Positions 59,260-64,000 of a stretch of 64,000 bases of DNA are shown in pieces; the stretch's first letter is position 1, and the number at the start of each line of letters is the position of its first letter. A program made the translations under genes and the position numbers. Below the pieces are notes generated by a model. The model had not been told where the DNA came from. It did no database searches and worked only from the letters and a program-made list of their open reading frames with translations. Origin of the DNA: Hyphomonadaceae bacterium (GTDB lineage Bacteria > Pseudomonadota > Alphaproteobacteria > Caulobacterales > Hyphomonadaceae); the NCBI GenBank assembly GCA_027485145.1, contig JAIXRO010000141.1, positions 1 to 64,000 of the forward strand, written 5' to 3'.

Positions 59260-60686
59260 GGGCGCGGGAACCGGAGTGTGGCGCTGAGGCCGCCCAGGGA
59301 GGCGACGCCAAGCTGAAGCTCGCCCTTATGCAACTCGGCGAGTTCCTTGACAATCGACAGCCCCAAACCGGTGCCGGGCATGGTTTCATCGAGGCGAACG
59401 CCGCGCTTCAGCGCCGCTTCCCGCTCGGCCTCGGTCAAGCCGGCGCCATCATCTTCAACCGTGATCACCAACCCCTGCGCTGTATCCGAGATGCTGACCC
59501 TGACTTCGCTTGCGGCCCATTTGCAGGCGTTGTCCATCAGGTTTCCGGCCATCTCCTCAAAGTCCTGCTGCTCGCCGCGGAACACGGCAGACGTTGCGCC
59601 TTCCACGGTTACGTCGATACCCTTGGCATCGAACAGGCGGTTGAGCAGCCGGGCGAGCCCGTCGATCACCGGGCGTACATCCGTCCGGGCCCCGATGGTT
59701 TCGGCCCGGGCCGCCATCCGGGCCCGCTTCAGGTAATGCTCGACATTGGTCTGCATGGCATCGGCCTGGCGGCGTACGACGGTGTCGAGCTGCGATTGAC
59801 CCGAGGCTTCATTCTTGAGCACGGCGAGCGGCGTCTTCAGCGCGTGCGCCAGGTTGCCCACATGCGTTCGCGCCCGCTCAACGACCTCCCGGTTGTGTTC
59901 AATCAGCTTGTTCAGCTCTTCCGTAAGCGGACGGACTTCGGCGGGATGGTCGCCGACGAGTTTCTGCGTCTCTCCCTCGCGCACCCGCGCCACATCGGCT
60001 TGCAACCGCACGAGCGGATTCAGCGAATAGCGGATCCCCAGCAACATCGCCGCGAACACCCCGCCAAAGAGCGCGATCATGGTGCCAAGCAACAAGTTTC
60101 TGAACCGCGTCGCCGCCATGTCGTTCGGCGTGCGGTCAGCGGCTGCCACAAGGATGAGCGGCGTCGGCCGGTTCTCGATGACGATCGCGAGCACAGCCAC
60201 GCGGGAGCGCTGGTCTGCCGGTCCGTCATAGTTCCCATATTGGGTGACGCCCGGCGCGCCCACCGCCCTGGATATCAGGTCCGGCGTGATCGGGACATCC
60301 TCATCCCAAAGGCTCTTCGAGCGGAAGTCACCCGCGATTGTCTGGTCGGGATTGATGGCAACTACCGCCCAATACTGGCCGGAATACTGCGTCTGGAAAC
60401 GCGCGTCGCTCGGAAAATAGGTGCGTTCGGTATTGGTCACGCGCCCGTCCGGCAGGATCGAATCCTCCCGGATCAGTTCCCGCGACAGCGTGATCAGCGT
60501 TTCCTGAAGGTCCCGTTCCACCAGCGCCAGCGTTTGCGCGCGGTACACGGCCGAAAGCGCAACAGCGCCGCCGAACAGCACCAGGAGACCCCAGATGGTC
60601 GCCGCGATCGTGATACGCCGGGCCAGGGACACGCTCGACCAGCGGTCAATCAGGCTCTTCTGGGATGGTCCGGCAGCCTCACGCAT
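59256..60686 (-). CDS. Sensor histidine kinase (PhoQ/FeuQ-like)
   Basis: HVGNLAHALKTPLAVLKNEA H-box, NLMDNACKWA, GTGLGLSIVKELAELHKGEL. Confidence 0.92.
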   Translation of the reverse strand: MREAAGPSQKSLIDRWSSVSLARRITIAATIWGLLVLFGGAVALSAVYRAQTLALVERDLQETLITLSRELIREDSILPDGRVTNTERTYFPSDARFQTQYSGQYWAVVAINPDQTIAGDFRSKSLWDEDVPITPDLISRAVGAPGVTQYGNYDGPADQRSRVAVLAIVIENRPTPLILVAAADRTPNDMAATRFRNLLLGTMIALFGGVFAAMLLGIRYSLNPLVRLQADVARVREGETQKLVGDHPAEVRPLTEELNKLIEHNREVVERARTHVGNLAHALKTPLAVLKNEASGQSQLDTVVRRQADAMQTNVEHYLKRARMAARAETIGARTDVRPVIDGLARLLNRLFDAKGIDVTVEGATSAVFRGEQQDFEEMAGNLMDNACKWAASEVRVSISDTAQGLVITVEDDGAGLTEAEREAALKRGVRLDETMPGTGLGLSIVKELAELHKGELQLGVASLGGLSATLRFPRP

Positions 60687-60711
60687 GGAGGCGGTTTAGC
60701 CTCTATTCGCG

Positions 60712-61395
<684 letters not shown>

Positions 61396-61428
61396 GTGTC
61401 TTGCCTCGTCAAAGTCCAGTTTGCCGAA

Positions 61429-61761
61429 TCAGTCGCCGCGCCCACGAACGATGTTGCCCGTTTGGGCATCGACCATCACACGAACCAGGCGTCCGTCACC
61501 GGTCTGCCATCGGATGTCGTAAATTGCGCCGCCGGAGGATTGGGAATACAGGTCCGCACTGATCAGAACGCCGTCCCGGCCATACTCCTTCCGCAGTGTC
61601 TGCTCGATCTCGTCGAACGGCACATGCAGACCCTGCTTGCGGGCGTCGCGCGCTTCGCTTGGCGAGAACTCGGCACCCCAGCCCTGATCCTGTCCCTGTG
61701 CAAGGGCGACGGGGGCTGCGAGGGCGCCAAGGATGGCAAGGAGAGCAAGTGTGCGTTTCAT
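61429..61761 (-). CDS. PepSY-domain periplasmic protein
   Basis: Signal peptide MKRTLALLAILGALAAPVALA; VPFDEIEQTLRKEYGRDGVLISADLYSQSSGGAIYDIRWQTGDGRLVRVMVDAQTGNIVR. Confidence 0.88.
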   Translation of the reverse strand: MKRTLALLAILGALAAPVALAQGQDQGWGAEFSPSEARDARKQGLHVPFDEIEQTLRKEYGRDGVLISADLYSQSSGGAIYDIRWQTGDGRLVRVMVDAQTGNIVRGRGD

Positions 61762-61870
61762 GAGGCTCCATATGCTGGCAAGGCTCTGAACATGAAGTGA
61801 ATGGTGCAGTTCTTCTGCAGTCATCCAGCGCTTGCGCCTTTCAGGCGAGCCCGAAGACCCACATACCCGT

Positions 61871-61896
61871 TAAACTTTGATAAAATATATCTAAAC
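61871..61896 (-). promoter_or_regulatory. PhoP-box-like direct repeat (three GTTTA-like half-sites on the minus strand)
   Basis: Minus strand GTTTA-N6-TTTTA-N5-GTTTA in an AT-rich patch ~110-135 bp upstream of the PepSY-RR-HK genes. Confidence 0.4.
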
Positions 61897-61938
61897 TTAC
61901 AGAGCGTTAGATGCAATCCGCCGAACACGGTCAGGGCG

Positions 61939-62808
61939 TCAGCGCCCCTCAGCCCACTTGCGCAGCCCGTCATCGCGCGGGTCGCTGAGCACGATCTCCA
62001 CGCGGACGTAAAGGTCTCCCGGCGGCGTGATCTGAACGCCCTTCCCCTTCAGGCGAAGTTGCGCCCCGGTATTGGTGCCCGCAGGAATCTTCAGCGAAAC
62101 CGGGCCGGACGGCGTACGCACGTCCACCGTGCCCCCGAGCACCGCGGTGCGCAGGTCGACGCTCAAGGCCATCCGCAGGTCCTTTCCCTCCCGGGTCCAG
62201 ATTGTGCTCGGCAGCACATCCACTTCCAGCAGCGCGTCTCCCGGAGGGCCGCCCGACGGCGAAGGATGCCCCTGGCTTTTGAGGCGCAGCGTCTGGCCGC
62301 TGATCATGCCGGCCGGAATATTGACGTCGAGCGCGCTGCCATCCGCCATCGCCATCCGGCGGCGCGCGCCGGTCACCGCATCCTCGAATGCAATCTCGAC
62401 CCGGTAACGCACGTCCCGGCCCTTCTGCGGCCCCGGATTGCGCCGCCGGGCGCCGCTGCCGAACATGCCGGAGAGAATATCCTCGAACGGGTCGCCCTGC
62501 GCGCCCGCGCCGCCTTCCCAGCGTCCGCCGCCCGGAAAGCCGCCACCACCGAAGCCTTTGGGATTTCCGTCCCCGTCAATCTCGCCGCGGTCGAACTTTG
62601 CGCGCTTTTCCGGATCGCCGAGTATCTCGAACGCACCGTTCAGCCGCTTGAATTCTTCTTCCTTCGCCTTGTCGCCGGGATGCTGGTCCGGATGCAGCGT
62701 CTTGGCCTTTGCGCGGAAGGCCTTCTTGATATCGGCCTCCGACGCCGACCGGGACACACCAAGGATGGAATAGGGATCGAGCACCAGGCCGGGCTCCTCG
62801 CCGCGCAT
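61939..62808 (-). CDS. DnaJ-like co-chaperone (CbpA type)
   Basis: J-domain DPYSILGVSRSASEADIKKAFRAKAKTLHPDQHPGDKAKEEEFKRLNGAFEILGDPEKRAKFDRGEID; C-terminal DnaJ_C sequence. Confidence 0.93.
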   Translation of the reverse strand: MRGEEPGLVLDPYSILGVSRSASEADIKKAFRAKAKTLHPDQHPGDKAKEEEFKRLNGAFEILGDPEKRAKFDRGEIDGDGNPKGFGGGGFPGGGRWEGGAGAQGDPFEDILSGMFGSGARRRNPGPQKGRDVRYRVEIAFEDAVTGARRRMAMADGSALDVNIPAGMISGQTLRLKSQGHPSPSGGPPGDALLEVDVLPSTIWTREGKDLRMALSVDLRTAVLGGTVDVRTPSGPVSLKIPAGTNTGAQLRLKGKGVQITPPGDLYVRVEIVLSDPRDDGLRKWAEGR

Positions 62809-62820
62809 TGAATCAGAGCC

Positions 62821-64000
62821 TTACAAGTAAGGTGATCCGGGACCGATTGAAAGCCATTCACCTCTCCGCCCGTCGGGTCCGACCTCGGCCACGCGCATTG
62901 CAATCGTTCCGGCTGGCACGCCGTAGGTGGCAGCGTCCAACTCAAGCGCGCCGCCAAACCCGCTGCCGGTGTCGAACTCGGCAACGAAACGCCCGATATT
63001 GGGCCCCTCGGCGAAGGTCCAGCTGTCGGCAATATCCGGCCCGCGCCGCAACCAGTTGGCAACGCCGCCGCGCACCCGCAAATGGCAAGCCTGCCAGGGC
63101 AAGGACGCCCGCCGGTCAAAGCGAAGGATCTGCTCGCCCGAGGCGCCGCGCGCCCGCCACCGGAGATCCATCCCAGGTTCGGCCCCGGACACATTCGCCC
63201 GCTGAACGGCAGTGTCCAGCAGCACGAGGCGCGCCCCCGCCGCCGCTGGCCCGCTTCGGCTGCCACCCTGCCCGCGCAACAATCCGCCCAGCTGCCATTC
63301 GTCCGGACCGGTCAATTCGGCCTCGGTGAATTGCAGGAATTCCCATCCGTCCGCTGTCTCGAGCAGCGCCGCATTGCCGCCCGCCAGCACCGCCGCAACC
63401 GGCAGGCTGGAAAATGAACCGGTCACCGCACGCACATGCAACCGCCCGTGATGATCCCATCGCCCCACGGGACCAGTACCCACGGCAGACAGCAAACGCC
63501 CGATCACCGCCGGCTGCTCAAGCCGCGCGCGCTCCGTCAGATCATCCGCCGACGGACCCGCCAGCACCGCCAACTCACCCGGCCAGGGATCGGCGAATGC
63601 CGCCACAACCGGTCCGTCACCCGGCAAGGCGGCGAGCGCCGGCGCGTCGATCACCACGAGATCCGGCTCCGGAAACACCGCCGCCGCATCCGGCACGCCG
63701 AGCTCGGCAATCCCGCGCGCGCGCGGCAGCGATTGCGCAACTTCGGTCAACGCGAACTGCCGCCGGACGCCCTCGTCCGTCACGGCATCAATCCGCCAGA
63801 CCTTTCCGTCGCCCGTTTCGATCCAATCGCCCGTCTCAAACGCGGCCAGGCTTGGCCCGGACGTCACCTCGGCCGTCTGCATCCGGGCCGACATGTCCAG
63901 CAAGTGCCGGGCGACCGCTTCCGCCCGGCTCCGGGACAGCGCCATCGGCAGCATGACATCCGCGACCAGCCGCGCATCGCCGTCGCCGCGCCGCGCATCC
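62821..64000 (-). CDS. C-terminal part of a GTA host-specificity ('megatron', RcGTA g15-like) tail protein, 5' end outside window
   Basis: Frame is open to the right edge (DARRGDGDARLVADVMLPMALSRSRAEAVARHLLDMSARMQTAEVTSGPSLAAFETGDWIETGDGKVWRID...); RARLEQPAVIGRLL..., GPDEWQLGGLLRGQGGS and RDRRASLPW-type C-terminus resemble GTA/phage tail-tip proteins. Confidence 0.72.
   Translation of the reverse strand, partial: DARRGDGDARLVADVMLPMALSRSRAEAVARHLLDMSARMQTAEVTSGPSLAAFETGDWIETGDGKVWRIDAVTDEGVRRQFALTEVAQSLPRARGIAELGVPDAAAVFPEPDLVVIDAPALAALPGDGPVVAAFADPWPGELAVLAGPSADDLTERARLEQPAVIGRLLSAVGTGPVGRWDHHGRLHVRAVTGSFSSLPVAAVLAGGNAALLETADGWEFLQFTEAELTGPDEWQLGGLLRGQGGSRSGPAAAGARLVLLDTAVQRANVSGAEPGMDLRWRARGASGEQILRFDRRASLPWQACHLRVRGGVANWLRRGPDIADSWTFAEGPNIGRFVAEFDTGSGFGGALELDAATYGVPAGTIAMRVAEVGPDGRRGEWLSIGPGSPYL

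Overview
High-GC alphaproteobacterial chromosome segment. Gene content suggests the Caulobacterales/Hyphomonadaceae/Rhodobacterales-type lineage, but this is inference and was not tested. Most of the window is ordinary core metabolism: coxB, tldD/pmbA, gshA-type GCL, rsmE, ubiA, maf, infA, hisD, murA, lgt, glpK, mutA/mutB, glnE, ccmH/degP-type protease, two RR-HK pairs, ccmF/E/I, and one tRNA-Thr. No CRISPR array, rRNA or recognisable IS/transposase was seen. The most interesting signals are: (1) gene-transfer-agent (GTA) related pieces: the C-terminus of a GTA host-specificity/'megatron'-like protein runs off the right edge, and two separate lysis-type modules (M15 peptidase + GTA-type 3TM holin; GH19 endolysin + holin-like + YqjD-like) lie about 25-30 kb away; (2) a ~1.4 kb insert carrying an orphan lipoprotein, flanked by a 171-bp direct duplication of the 3' end of an APC permease gene; (3) an apparent local inversion of the ccmH-degP-RR-HK block between ccmF and glnE; (4) a Fur-box-like palindrome in front of an uncharacterised small protein; (5) four 12-bp tandem units inside hisD carrying one perfect and several near DnaA boxes; (6) a POT transporter with a ~165 aa insertion between TM3 and TM4; (7) a CysQ-DUF4170 fusion with a possible internal start. 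All family calls come from reading motifs by eye; no database search was run.
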